Source: JBFEUI01 sp041547565 (GTDB lineage Bacteria > Pseudomonadota > Gammaproteobacteria > Thiohalomonadales > Thiohalomonadaceae). From it: a stretch of DNA of 45,306 nucleotides. Made by a program: the position numbers and the translations under genes. The DNA is taken from NCBI GenBank assembly GCA_041547565.1, contig JBFEUI010000008.1, positions 1-45,306 on the forward strand, written 5' to 3'. The notes under the pieces are model-generated. The model saw only the letters and a list, made by a program, of their open reading frames with translations. It was not told where the DNA came from and did no database searches. How positions within the stretch are numbered: position 1 is the first letter of the stretch; every line of letters starts with the position of its first letter. Of the stretch, positions 18,090 to 27,054 are shown one piece after another.

Positions 18090-18110
18090 GTCAATTATGG
18101 CATAATTGAC
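18090..18110. promoter_or_regulatory. 21-base perfect palindrome upstream of mtaB
   Basis: GTCAATTATG (18090-18099) and CATAATTGAC (18101-18110) are perfect inverted arms around a single G. The end lies 41 bases before the mtaB ATG, a typical operator position. The regulator is unknown. The rest of the 184-base gap between pcm and mtaB is AT-rich with no further clear structure. Confidence 0.55.
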
Positions 18111-18151
18111 ATCCAGTAATATTATCCCTGTTCCCAACAACGACTTCCCGA

Positions 18152-19348
18152 ATGAAATTCTACTTCCGTACCCTGGGCTGCAAGATGAACTGGCTCGATA
18201 CCGCCCGGCTCAGTGCCGCGCTGCACGAGGCCGGTCATACCATCGTGCGTGAGGAAGAGGAGGCGGAATACGTCGTGGTCAACACCTGCACGGTCACCGG
18301 TGAGGCCGATCGAAAGTCGCGTCAGACGGTCAATGCCGCGGGTAAATTGCAAAAACAGGTCGCCGTGATCGGCTGTGGACCCAAGGTCGAGCACGAGAAG
18401 TGGCAACAGCAGGCCAATGACTCACTGGTCTTCTCTCATGAACACGCCTTACTGGACCATTTTGGCATTGACAGTGAAAAACTGCCGTTCCCGCTCAACT
18501 CACGCACCCGTCTGCCGCTGGCGATCCAGCACGGCTGTGATAACGCGTGCAGTTTCTGCATTACCCGGGTGGCACGCGGGCGCCACGAGAGCGTAAACAG
18601 CAGCGAAATTGTTGAGCAGTTCAAGCAGGCCGAACAGCTCGGCATCAGGGAGATCATTCTCACCGGCATCAATCTGGCTGCGTGGGGCAGTTCCGACTCA
18701 CGCAGGGCCTCCGAAAGCCGCTTGCCCGTACTTTTGGAGAAAATCCTCAATGAGACATCCATGCCGCGCATTCGATTCTCGTCACTGGGGCCGGAATACC
18801 TGAACAATGACTTTTTCGACCTGTTCAGTGAATCGCGCCTGTGTGACTACCTGCACCTGTCCGTGCAGAGCGGTTCACAGACTGTGCTAGAGCGCATGCG
18901 GCGCGGTCACGGGGTGGATGAGATCCACTATATCGCGGAAGCCGCACGCAAGGTACGCCCAGACGTAGCACTGGCCTGCGATATGATCGTGGGCTTTCCC
19001 GGCGAGACGCAACAGGAATTCGCAGAGACCATGGTGCTTAGCCAAACCGTCGGTTTTGCCAAGATGCACGTCTTCCCGTTTTCTCCACGTAGTGGCACAG
19101 CCGCGGCAGAAGCTGCGGGACAACTCGATAACACCTTGAAAAAGGAACGCTCCAGCGCACTCCGACAATTGGCCAGGTCTATGCGTAAGGTATTTATCGA
19201 CAGTCAAATGGGCAAGCGGCACGAGGTACTGGTGGAGTCCAGTGGTACGGGATTAACCGGCAACTACATCAGGCTGCACGTTGATGCCAAGGAAGGGGAT
19301 ATCCGCAGCACGGTCGTTGATGAGACAACACTGGCGGAACGCTACTGA
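18152..19348 (+). CDS. mtaB: tRNA t6A37 methylthiotransferase (MtaB-type radical SAM enzyme)
   Basis: 398-aa methylthiotransferase. N-terminal UPF0004 domain with Cys10, Cys46 and Cys75 for the auxiliary 4Fe-4S cluster; radical SAM motif Cys129-x3-Cys133-x2-Cys136 in CDNACSFC; SAM-binding segments (EIILTGINLAAWG, VGFPGE, FPFSPRSGTAA) and a short C-terminal TRAM-like domain. The GCKMN start and length favour the MtaB group, which converts t6A to ms2t6A at position 37, over MiaB or RimO. Monocistronic, with a palindromic operator candidate upstream. A CATAAT/ATTATG inverted repeat (19380-19395) lies after the stop. Confidence 0.88.
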   Translation: MKFYFRTLGCKMNWLDTARLSAALHEAGHTIVREEEEAEYVVVNTCTVTGEADRKSRQTVNAAGKLQKQVAVIGCGPKVEHEKWQQQANDSLVFSHEHALLDHFGIDSEKLPFPLNSRTRLPLAIQHGCDNACSFCITRVARGRHESVNSSEIVEQFKQAEQLGIREIILTGINLAAWGSSDSRRASESRLPVLLEKILNETSMPRIRFSSLGPEYLNNDFFDLFSESRLCDYLHLSVQSGSQTVLERMRRGHGVDEIHYIAEAARKVRPDVALACDMIVGFPGETQQEFAETMVLSQTVGFAKMHVFPFSPRSGTAAAEAAGQLDNTLKKERSSALRQLARSMRKVFIDSQMGKRHEVLVESSGTGLTGNYIRLHVDAKEGDIRSTVVDETTLAERY

Positions 19349-19569
19349 GGCCCAAGATTTGCGGCTGCACGCAACTTTACATAATATACATTATGCGCAC
19401 TACGCAGGCATTCGTTACTTATTAGTTAATGATAGGAATATCACGGTATTTCAATGGCTTGCAGTAATCGTACAGTCACGTTACGATTTGTCAGCTAATC
19501 CATGCGCATACTGATATAATTCGGCCTTTTACACAGACACGCCACACATAACAACGTACAACCACCGGG

Positions 19570-20631
19570 ATGATAGACAAGCTAGGCATATCTGAGAGCG
19601 AATACCTGAATTACCTGAAGATGCTGGTGCCTCTTGGTGATCTGACGCAGGATAATCTTCGCGAACTCGCCCACAAAACCCCGATCCAGACACTGGCAAA
19701 AGGCAAAACGCTGTTTAAGCAAGGTGATGCGAATACCTCCAGTTTCTACCTCGTTACCGGCCAGCTTGCTGTAAGGAACGAGGCCGGCAAGCTAACGGTC
19801 TCCCAGGGGACCCCCAAGGCGCGCTACCCTATCGACCACAATCGACCCCGCAAGGCCACAGCTGTCGCCCTGACCGACGTCCAGTATATCGAGGTTGATA
19901 ACAACTATCTGGATCTCCTGCTGACCTGGGAACAAAGCTCAGGCTCATACTCGGTTGCCGATGTTGAAACGGAAGACGAAGACAACGACTGGATGAGCCA
20001 CTTGCTGCGCTCCGAGATATTCCATCGCATCCCGGCCAGTAACATCCAGGCCGTGCTGATGAAGCTCGAGCCCGTGCATTTCAGCAAAGGCGAGGAAATC
20101 ATCCACCAGGGCGATGACGGGGATTACTACTACCACATCAGACAGGGGCGCTGTCAGGTCACGCATACCACCAAAAGCGGCAAGTGCATCAAGTTGGCCG
20201 AACTTGAGGCGGGCACCGGTTTTGGTGAGGAGGCGCTGCTCTCCAACGCCAAACGAAATGCGACAGTAACGATGCTCACTGACGGTGTCTTGATGCGCTT
20301 GGGCAAGGAAGATTTTCAGACGCTCCTTAGTGAGGCTGTACTCAAACAGGTTGACTTTGCCGAGGCGGAGGCAATGGTTGAGAACGGTGCGCGTTGGCTT
20401 GATGTTCGCCTTGAGAGTGAATACAAAAACGGCAGCATCAAGGCGAGTACCAATTTGCCGCTTTATCTGTTGCGGTTTAAAACCACGCAGCTTGATAAGG
20501 GCAAGACCTATATCGTTTATTGTGATACCGGGCGGCGCAGTTCGTCCGCTGCATTTATTCTCAGTGAGCGGGGGTTTGATGTATGTGTCCTGAAGGATGG
20601 TTTCCTGGGACAAAATATCGAGCTTGATTAA
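19570..20631 (+). CDS. Double cyclic-nucleotide-binding domain protein fused to rhodanese
   Basis: 353 aa. First cNMP-binding-like domain about residues 20-125, degenerate in the phosphate cassette. Second about 145-255 with a recognisable cassette FGEEALLSNAKRNATV (218-233). C-terminal rhodanese domain about 260-350 with catalytic Cys318 in VYCDTGRRSS, a loop compatible with sulfurtransferase activity. No DNA-binding domain is visible. The link of cyclic nucleotide sensing and sulfane sulfur handling fits a sulfur oxidiser and the CHASE2 adenylate cyclase gene lies nearby (21138-23375). Start ATG at 19570 has only a weak ribosome site; a TATAAT sits at 19515-19520. Function is inferred from domains only. 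Confidence 0.9.
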   Translation: MIDKLGISESEYLNYLKMLVPLGDLTQDNLRELAHKTPIQTLAKGKTLFKQGDANTSSFYLVTGQLAVRNEAGKLTVSQGTPKARYPIDHNRPRKATAVALTDVQYIEVDNNYLDLLLTWEQSSGSYSVADVETEDEDNDWMSHLLRSEIFHRIPASNIQAVLMKLEPVHFSKGEEIIHQGDDGDYYYHIRQGRCQVTHTTKSGKCIKLAELEAGTGFGEEALLSNAKRNATVTMLTDGVLMRLGKEDFQTLLSEAVLKQVDFAEAEAMVENGARWLDVRLESEYKNGSIKASTNLPLYLLRFKTTQLDKGKTYIVYCDTGRRSSSAAFILSERGFDVCVLKDGFLGQNIELD

Positions 20632-20659
20632 GCCCCAAGCCCACCGTCGCAGAACGGCG

Positions 20660-21061
20660 CTACATCGCTTCGCTTAGATAGGAGCCCATTTCCATGTCCT
20701 CGCCGAGGATATGGCCGGTCAGCCACTGCTCAAGAAACTCGATATCTTCATTAGAAAGCCTTTTGCCTGACTGCTGGAACTTCTCCTGCAGTTCACTGGC
20801 GCTTTCAATCAATTCCCGGTGCTCCCGCTTGTGCTCATCAATGCCCTTGTAGTCATACTTCAACATCAAGCGCTCTTCATGCTTAAAGTGCCAGATGGTG
20901 CAGCTGAGCAATTCGTCTATCAGCGCCTCGATGTACTCCGCCGACTCTCCCTCCGCGACAGCCCGATTGAGGATATTGAACAGATCAACAAGTCTGCGAT
21001 GGTCTTCATCGATTTCCTGGACCTGTACACTTAGTGCCTTGTCCCAGCTTAACTCTTTCAC
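20660..21061 (-). CDS. Bacteriohemerythrin
   Basis: 133-aa four-helix-bundle oxygen-binding protein with a non-heme di-iron site. All seven expected ligands are present: His21, His58, Glu62 (HFKHE), His77, His81 (HKREH), His117 and Asp122 (HILGED). Soluble, no signal peptide. Likely stores or senses oxygen. It converges with the rhodanese gene (28-base gap) and lies just after the cyclase gene on the same strand, 76 bases away. Confidence 0.93.
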   Translation of the reverse strand: MKELSWDKALSVQVQEIDEDHRRLVDLFNILNRAVAEGESAEYIEALIDELLSCTIWHFKHEERLMLKYDYKGIDEHKREHRELIESASELQEKFQQSGKRLSNEDIEFLEQWLTGHILGEDMEMGSYLSEAM

Positions 21062-21137
21062 AAGCCCACTCCCGTTTTGGTTGCCTTGGTATGACTTTTA
21101 TTCTACTACGAATCAAGGGCCGCCGAGAAAGATTTCG

Positions 21138-23375
21138 CTACTTTTCCGTTCTTTCAAATACACCGTCCCAGTCATCTCCAGGCGGCATGCTGCGTAAACT
21201 GTCTATGCGTTCCAGGTAGAGCGCATAGAGATAGTGTTCCGGGTTTTCGCTGAACAGTGTTTTGAACAGCTTTTCGGCCGAGTCCCAATCTCTGTGACGG
21301 AATGCGTGAAGTGCCTGCTCGTGTTGCGTCAGTTCGTTCTTTAACGCATCAGTCGCCTCCTCGATTCGGCATACGGGTTCAAACACACGCACTGCATCAT
21401 GCTTGCCCTTCACCCTCACGCTGTCCAGTTCGCGGTAGATAAAATGTTCAGCGGTTTGTTTCCAGGTCTCTTCCCCTACAGCGACCTCCACCCGGTAGAA
21501 CTTGGTCAGACCTTCTAGTCTGGAGCCCAGATTTACCGAGTCACCGAGGACGGTATAGGCACGCCGGTACTCCGAACCCATGTCCCCCACATTCATGGTG
21601 CCGGTGTTGATGCCCACGCCAATATGCAACTGCGGCCAGCCCTTTTCCTTGAATTGTTCACGCAGTTTTTTACTCTCCTGTTGCATCATCAAGCCCGCCT
21701 CAACGGCATGTCTGGCGTGCAGCGCATCTTCGACCGGCGCGCCCCAGAAGGCCATGACCATATCGCCCACATATTTGTCGACTGTGCCGCTGGTTTCAAA
21801 GATCACCTTGGTCATCGGGGTGAAAAATTCATTCAGCACCCGCTTGAGTTCATTTGCAGGCAGTGACTCCGACACTGTGGTGAAGCTTCTGACATCACTA
21901 AAGAGCACGGTCAACTCCCTGCTCTCCCCCTCGAAGCTGTAGCTGTCAGGGTCTTCACTCATCACCTCGACAATCTTGCTTGGTACATACTGGCCAAACA
22001 TACCTTCCAGCCGCTTGCGCCCCGTGGCCTCAAGAAAGTAGCCGTAAGACATGTTCAGCAAGGTTAGCACCGCAATCAGAAACAGCCCCGGCGCAAGTGA
22101 AATGACCAGCTTCAGTTCGGTCCAGAACCAGAGATTGAGGTAGATCAGTACTGCACCGATCACCGAACTGAAGATCAGGATCTGCACCGGTTGCAGGCGC
22201 GGCAAAATGAGCGACAGAATAAAACCGGCCACGAAAAGAAACAGTAGGTTGGCTGCCGGAGCCCATGATGGCTCGACGGGAAAGCTGCCATCTAACATGC
22301 CGGCAATCAGGTTGGCATGCACTTCAACACCGGGATAGACAGACTGCACTGGAGTGGCCCGAAGATCGAACAACCCGCGGGCGGTTGTGCCAATGAGCAC
22401 AATGGCATCGTTTAGCGTCTCGCTGTGTGCACCGTTATTGCTAAAGATGTCACTGGCCGAAATATAGGGAAAACTGCCCTGTTTTCCCCGATAGGGAACC
22501 AGGGCCCTGGCATAAGGATCGGTCGGGATGGTCAAGCCGGCAAGAGCGATGCCCTCAACCATCCACTGGCCACCGATGTCGGCAAAAACCACATCGACCT
22601 TGTCGACCTTGTAGTACTGTCTGACCGCCTCGAGTGACAGGGATGAATAAAAGGCATCGCCATGGCGGAGCAGCATGGGGGCACGCCGGATCACGCCATC
22701 GATGTTGTCCTCCTCCCACAGGGAGAAAAAACCGCCCTGTGAAGCGCGTTGCAGGGTGGCGATATTGGAGGTAAAACCCGACGCAGCGGGAATGGTCGAT
22801 TGCAGCGCCAGTTCATGGTCGGTCAATGACAGAGGCTGCGGCAGCATGCCCTTGGACTCCTCGCTGCCCTTGTAAAATACAAAACCGAGTACCACATCGT
22901 GCTGGGCCAGGGTGCGCGAGAAGACAAGGTTGTTGTCAAACAACTCGCGCTGCTCACGCAGCAGCCGATCTATCGGTGCGTTGTCTATCCCGCTAGCGTG
23001 CAGGCGTGCCAGAACCGTATCGGCACTGTTCCTCTCTTCCTCGGGAAAGAACACATCAAAGGCCACAATGGCCGCACCACTTTGAAACAGGCGTTCAACA
23101 AGCTCAGCCAACTTGTCCCGCGGCCAGGGCCAGTGCCCCTCACGCTTCAGGCTCTTTTCATCGATATCGATGATGACGATACGCGGGTCGATGTCGGTCT
23201 TGCCGCGTGTCAGGTTCAGACGGAGGTCGTAGATGAGTGCATCGATGCGGCCGACAAAGTGGTCAAGCCACGGAATACCGGTGACCTGCGTCCATAACAG
23301 AAATACGGTAACAAACAGGCCGAGTATGGCGGGATAGATTTTTTTTCTTGCCCGTTTTACCGCACGTTCCTCTAT
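21138..23375 (-). CDS. CHASE2-domain adenylate/guanylate cyclase; start codon unclear
   Basis: About 745 aa. N-terminal membrane helix, large extracytoplasmic CHASE2 domain (DLRLNLTRGKTDIDPRIV segment through about residue 390), three C-terminal membrane helices, then a class III cyclase domain (VLFSDVRSFTTVSE metal-binding Asp; KYVGDMVMAFWGAP; RRAYTVLGDSVNLGSRLEG) and a short helical tail. The lysine in KYVGD fits adenylate cyclase. Coding similarity clearly continues upstream of the first usable start (TTG, 23109-23111) to near 23375, but no ATG, GTG or TTG occurs in that 5' part; an ATA at 23373-23375 overlapping the tatD stop is the best candidate. It may use ATA, or the assembly has an error. 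Confidence 0.85.
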   Translation of the reverse strand: MEERAVKRARKKIYPAILGLFVTVFLLWTQVTGIPWLDHFVGRIDALIYDLRLNLTRGKTDIDPRIVIIDIDEKSLKREGHWPWPRDKLAELVERLFQSGAAIVAFDVFFPEEERNSADTVLARLHASGIDNAPIDRLLREQRELFDNNLVFSRTLAQHDVVLGFVFYKGSEESKGMLPQPLSLTDHELALQSTIPAASGFTSNIATLQRASQGGFFSLWEEDNIDGVIRRAPMLLRHGDAFYSSLSLEAVRQYYKVDKVDVVFADIGGQWMVEGIALAGLTIPTDPYARALVPYRGKQGSFPYISASDIFSNNGAHSETLNDAIVLIGTTARGLFDLRATPVQSVYPGVEVHANLIAGMLDGSFPVEPSWAPAANLLFLFVAGFILSLILPRLQPVQILIFSSVIGAVLIYLNLWFWTELKLVISLAPGLFLIAVLTLLNMSYGYFLEATGRKRLEGMFGQYVPSKIVEVMSEDPDSYSFEGESRELTVLFSDVRSFTTVSESLPANELKRVLNEFFTPMTKVIFETSGTVDKYVGDMVMAFWGAPVEDALHARHAVEAGLMMQQESKKLREQFKEKGWPQLHIGVGINTGTMNVGDMGSEYRRAYTVLGDSVNLGSRLEGLTKFYRVEVAVGEETWKQTAEHFIYRELDSVRVKGKHDAVRVFEPVCRIEEATDALKNELTQHEQALHAFRHRDWDSAEKLFKTLFSENPEHYLYALYLERIDSLRSMPPGDDWDGVFERTEK

Positions 23376-24157
23376 GTCAGTCGAAACAGCTGATTAAAAT
23401 TTCCGGTGGTCTGTTCAACAATATCCTGATAAGTGACGCCGCGCAAATCGGCAATGCACTGAGCCACATGACGCACCCATGCCGGGTGGTTACTCTTGCC
23501 GCGGTGGGGCACCGGTGCCAGATACGGTGCGTCGGTCTCCACCAATAACCGGTCTGCCGGCACGCGCCTGGCCACCTCACGCAGGCTGTCGGCGCTTTTG
23601 AAGGTGACGATGCCCGAGAATGAAATGTGAAATCCCAGGTCCAGCGCCTGCCTGGCCGTGGCCCAGTCTTCGGCAAAACAGTGCATAATGCCGCCTGCCT
23701 CGGCGGCCCCCTCCTCTTTCATAATTGCCAGCGTGTCAGCACTGGCCTCTCGCGTGTGGATAATCAGCGGCTTGTCGAGTTGCCGGGCGGCCTGGATATG
23801 GTTGCGAAAGCGCGACTTTTGCCAACCCAGATCGCCCTCACAGCGAAAATAATCAAGACCGGTTTCGCCGATGCCGATCACCCTTTCATCCGCCGCAAGT
23901 TCCACCAGGGTATCGACGGTCGGTTCCTGCTCTTCATGATCATTGGGATGCACGCCGACGGTGGCATAGACGCCTGCATAGCGGTGAGCCAGATCCAGCA
24001 CCGTTGGGATATTCGCCATATTAATGGCCACGCACAGGAAGGTGTCGATACCGTTTTCGCGTGCCTCGGCAAGGGCGTTTTCCAGCTTACCGCCAAAGGG
24101 TTCGAGATCGAGGCGATCGAGATGGCAATGGGAATCAACAAGTAGTGTCTTGGGCAT
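23372..24157 (-). CDS. tatD: TatD-family metal-dependent hydrolase
   Basis: 261 aa TIM-barrel hydrolase, likely a DNase/exonuclease. Metal ligands are present: HCH (residues 10-12), Glu in GIGETGLDYF, His in PLIIHTREAS, His in GIMHCF and Asp in ETDAPYLAP. Full length for the family. It follows pilZ and holB as in Pseudomonas, so this is the YcfH-like member of the family. Its stop overlaps the 5' limit of the cyclase reading frame. Confidence 0.94.
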   Translation of the reverse strand: MPKTLLVDSHCHLDRLDLEPFGGKLENALAEARENGIDTFLCVAINMANIPTVLDLAHRYAGVYATVGVHPNDHEEQEPTVDTLVELAADERVIGIGETGLDYFRCEGDLGWQKSRFRNHIQAARQLDKPLIIHTREASADTLAIMKEEGAAEAGGIMHCFAEDWATARQALDLGFHISFSGIVTFKSADSLREVARRVPADRLLVETDAPYLAPVPHRGKSNHPAWVRHVAQCIADLRGVTYQDIVEQTTGNFNQLFRLT

Positions 24158-24212
24158 GGCACAGCTTCCCCGCTACAGGGGGACAAAAAAGGTGTTGTAA
24201 AAAACGGGCGAG

Positions 24213-24569
24213 TTACATGGTGTGGGTTTGACGATCGGATTTCAGCGCGCCTGCCAGGTAGGTCTCGATCTTGCCACGGGCGGAACCGCCATCCTGGTCA
24301 CTGAACTGAACGCCAATACCGGCGGCGCGGTTACCCTGCGCGCCCTTGGGGGTGAGCCAGACGATCTTGCCGGCAACCGGCAGTTTCTCCTTCTCCTCCA
24401 TCAGTGTCAGAAGCATGAATACTTCATCACCGAGGTTGTAGGTCTTGTTGGTCGGGATAAATAACCCGCCGTTTTTCACAAACGGCATGTAGGCCGCATA
24501 CAGTGCGCTCTTGTCCTTAATGGTCAGTGACAGTATGCCTTGTCTCGGATTTGCACCAGGTGTAGCCAT
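24213..24569 (-). CDS. pilZ: Type IV pilus assembly protein PilZ
   Basis: 118 aa, very similar in pattern to Pseudomonas PilZ: GILSLTIKDKSALYAAYMPF, NGGLFIPTNKTYNLGDEVF and GNRAAGIGVQF are recognisable. Like the founding PilZ it lacks the RxxxR motif, so it probably does not bind cyclic-di-GMP but acts with PilB/FimX in pilus extension (family knowledge). Located between holB and tatD, the conserved gammaproteobacterial order, 15 bases after holB. Confidence 0.95.
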   Translation of the reverse strand: MATPGANPRQGILSLTIKDKSALYAAYMPFVKNGGLFIPTNKTYNLGDEVFMLLTLMEEKEKLPVAGKIVWLTPKGAQGNRAAGIGVQFSDQDGGSARGKIETYLAGALKSDRQTHTM

Positions 24570-24584
24570 GTCTGTTCTCTTCTC

Positions 24585-25580
24585 TTAACGGCGGAATGCC
24601 TGTTCCCAGGACAGCAGCAGTTCTTCCATCATCAGTTGTCGGTTGGCCTGACCGGCCAGCAAACGTGCCGTATCCCTGATTTTGTCGAGTATACGATACA
24701 GGATTTTAATGTCCACCCGCTCAGCCCACTCCAGCAACCGTTTGTCGAGATCCCGGTTATTCAAACACACCGCCCGGGGTGCCGATTTGAGGCGGATCAT
24801 GTCGACAGTCCAGCTGTTTATCCACTCCAGGCTACGCGCCATCTCCGCGTCTTTCCACTGATTGGCAATGGCCAGGGGATTACCCTGCCCGTTGCCGAGT
24901 TCCTCCAGTTGCTGAAACAGGCCCTGCCGTTGTTCCAGCACACCCTCATTTGCCCAGGCGAGCGCGGTAAGCGGTGAGCCCGCCGCCATGGCAAGCACCT
25001 GTTCGGCATCGTTGGCGTCTTGCAGATGCTGCCGCAGCCACGGGAGTGCCTCATCAGTACTGGCCGGGTGAAAGGCTATCGACTGACAACGGCTGCGGAT
25101 GGTCGGCAGCAGCGACATGGGGCGGTCGGTGCACAGGATCAGGATGGTGCCGGGTGTCGGCTCCTCAAGGGTTTTCAATAGCGCATTGGCGGCATTGGCA
25201 TTCAGGCGGTCGGCCGGTGTAAGCAGCACCACCTTGCCGCCCGCGTACTGGCCCTTCAGGGACTGGGAGCGGCTCAGGCTGCGTATCGCATCTACCCCTA
25301 TCGCTTTCCCCTCCTCCTCGGGTTCAATGACAGTAAAGTCCGGGTGCGTACCGGCCGCAAACAGCTGGCAGGCACGGCATACCCCGCATGCCACATCCTG
25401 TTTTCCAGGCTGCTCACACAGAATAAACTGTGCCAAGCCCCGCGCCATCGCCGTTTTTCCCAGCCCGGCGCGCCCTGTAAACAACAGCGCATGGGGCAAT
25501 CCCCGCTCACGCTGGCGCTTGACGAGTCCCTGCCACTGAGACGCCTGCCAGGGATAGGGTGAAAAAACGGATTCACTCAT
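24585..25580 (-). CDS. holB: DNA polymerase III subunit delta prime
   Basis: 331-aa clamp-loader subunit of the AAA+ type. P-loop-like GRAGLGKTAMA near residue 40, a zinc ribbon with four cysteines (CEQPGKQDVACGVCRAC, about 54-70), and ALLKTLEEPTPGT (sensor region). The C-terminal helical collar domain follows. Its start overlaps the tmk stop by four bases. Normal length. Confidence 0.95.
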   Translation of the reverse strand: MSESVFSPYPWQASQWQGLVKRQRERGLPHALLFTGRAGLGKTAMARGLAQFILCEQPGKQDVACGVCRACQLFAAGTHPDFTVIEPEEEGKAIGVDAIRSLSRSQSLKGQYAGGKVVLLTPADRLNANAANALLKTLEEPTPGTILILCTDRPMSLLPTIRSRCQSIAFHPASTDEALPWLRQHLQDANDAEQVLAMAAGSPLTALAWANEGVLEQRQGLFQQLEELGNGQGNPLAIANQWKDAEMARSLEWINSWTVDMIRLKSAPRAVCLNNRDLDKRLLEWAERVDIKILYRILDKIRDTARLLAGQANRQLMMEELLLSWEQAFRR

Positions 25581-26209
25581 GCGGCGATATCCGCCAGATA
25601 GTGCTGCAGTGCATCTGAAATGGACTGCTGGACCTCGTCGAGACGGCGAGAGGCATCAATGACGCGGTAGCGCTGTGGTGTACCTGCCGCCCGTTCCAGA
25701 TAGCCGGCCCTGACACGCTCGAAAAAGTCCATTTGCTCGCGCTCGAAACGATCCGGTTCGCTGCGTTGCCCGGCACGTTCCAGCCCCTGAGCCACAGGCA
25801 GATCAAGGAAAAAGGTCAGATCGGGGCGTAGCTCGCCCTGCACCCACTGTTCAAGGGTGGCGATACGCTCTGAGGCGATACCGCGTCCCCCTCCCTGGTA
25901 GGCGTAGGTGGCATCGGTAAAGCGATCACACAACACCCACTTGCCGGCATCCAGTGCGGGGCGTATCACCTCGTGCAGGTGCTGGGCACGGGCCGCAAAC
26001 ATCAACAGCAGTTCCGTATCATCACATATGCGCGTCTGCCGAGCATCGAGCAGCATCTCGCGGATCGTCTCACCCAGTTCGGTGCCGCCCGGTTCGCGGG
26101 TCAGCAGCACCTCGATGCCGGCCTGTTCCAGGCTGCTATGAATAAAGGCCAGATTGGTGCTCTTACCGGCCCCTTCACTCCCTTCAAGGGTGATAAATCG
26201 TCCGCGCAT
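25577..26209 (-). CDS. tmk: Thymidylate kinase
   Basis: 210-aa dTMP kinase. P-loop GSEGAGKST (residues 9-17), DR motif CDRFTDATYAYQGGGRG (about 94-110), and LID arginines (RAGQRSEPDRFE). Supplies dTDP for DNA synthesis. First gene of the tmk-holB-pilZ-tatD operon; in related genomes mltG or pabC often precedes it, here a repeat region and an uncharacterised gene do. Confidence 0.96.
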   Translation of the reverse strand: MRGRFITLEGSEGAGKSTNLAFIHSSLEQAGIEVLLTREPGGTELGETIREMLLDARQTRICDDTELLLMFAARAQHLHEVIRPALDAGKWVLCDRFTDATYAYQGGGRGIASERIATLEQWVQGELRPDLTFFLDLPVAQGLERAGQRSEPDRFEREQMDFFERVRAGYLERAAGTPQRYRVIDASRRLDEVQQSISDALQHYLADIAA

Positions 26210-26250
26210 GGAATTCTGATTGCCCCGTTAGTGGAAAAGCACATAGTAAT

Positions 26251-26374
26251 ACGTGAAGGATGAGGCGTGAAGGGTGAAGCACCACTTCCCCCGGGTGCTG
26301 CAAGAAATGTTGTATGCGAGGTTTGACGGAGTGTGGAGGGGCTAAACCATTTGCTCACTCTTCACTCTTCACCA
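26251..26374. repeat. GTGAAG/CTTCAC intergenic inverted repeat, copy 1
   Basis: Left side carries GTGAAGG, GCGTGAAGGGTGAAG (26253-26279); right side carries CTCACTCTTCACTCTTCACC (26354-26373). The two sides are inverted copies of the same GTGAAG-rich unit. The right arm overlaps the last codons of the 191-aa gene. A second copy lies at 42779-42915. This kind of dispersed repeat is common between genes in gammaproteobacteria. Confidence 0.6.
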
Positions 26375-26930
26375 CAAGCTCCGATTGGGTCAATAGTGAA
26401 TCCATGTTTTTCTTCAGGCTTTGCAGCACCGCAGGGGCCTCGACCTCGATGATCTGTTCCAGCACCCACTTGTTCTCATCGCCCCCCATTACCTCATCGA
26501 CACACTTGCCGAAATAGCGCAGTGCCTGGTAGCTGGGTTGGCCGTCAACAAAGCCGTACTCGGCATAGCTTTCCAGTCTATCATTTAGCTTTTCAATAAA
26601 AGCCGATTTGTGGTCAGCCTCGCCGTGGACGTCGGTCATGTTCTCGGCAAGGCTGTTTACCAGTTGACCGGCCATGGCGCTGACAAATCGCTGACGCTGC
26701 TCGTCATTCATTTGCTGGTAGGCTAGGCGGTCGGCGGTCTGGATCATGAATGCGATAAACTCGGCGACCACATCCAGGATTTGCCCCTCAGAGCTGTAGT
26801 TAAAGCCGTCCGCATAGAGTTTATTGACGGTCTTTTTGGCAATCTTCCAGGCGTTGAAACCCAGTGCACCCGCGACCTCTTCTATGGACTTTGGCTTGCC
26901 CTGCCGGTGAAATTTGCTTTGTAGGCGCAC
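26355..26930 (-). CDS. Conserved-looking protein of unknown function
   Basis: 191 aa, soluble and mostly helical. I do not recognise the family. Residues 1-30 (SIEEVAGALGFNAWKIAKKTV) look like a helix-turn-helix-sized segment; the rest is acidic and helical, with a single Cys. The last residues (VVKSEE) are encoded by the GTGAAG repeat arm. Codon use resembles the neighbours. It is divergent from the 354-aa gene at 27055 and lies at the edge of the dsr-linked block. Confidence 0.8.
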   Translation of the reverse strand: MRLQSKFHRQGKPKSIEEVAGALGFNAWKIAKKTVNKLYADGFNYSSEGQILDVVAEFIAFMIQTADRLAYQQMNDEQRQRFVSAMAGQLVNSLAENMTDVHGEADHKSAFIEKLNDRLESYAEYGFVDGQPSYQALRYFGKCVDEVMGGDENKWVLEQIIEVEAPAVLQSLKKNMDSLLTQSELVVKSEE

Positions 26931-27054
26931 AGAAAACCTCTCTCAAAATAGTTGGTCTAATAATGGTAACATGCTAGCTTTAAATTATCAGAGTAATTTA
27001 CTCGGTATATAGGTCCGCACAATACCCCATTCAATGCGCTAGATAATACCCCAC

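Noticed and set aside
23109..23111. TTG as the true start of the CHASE2 cyclase
   Set aside because: Starting here would remove the first membrane helix and the beginning of the CHASE2 domain, which are clearly encoded upstream in the same frame.
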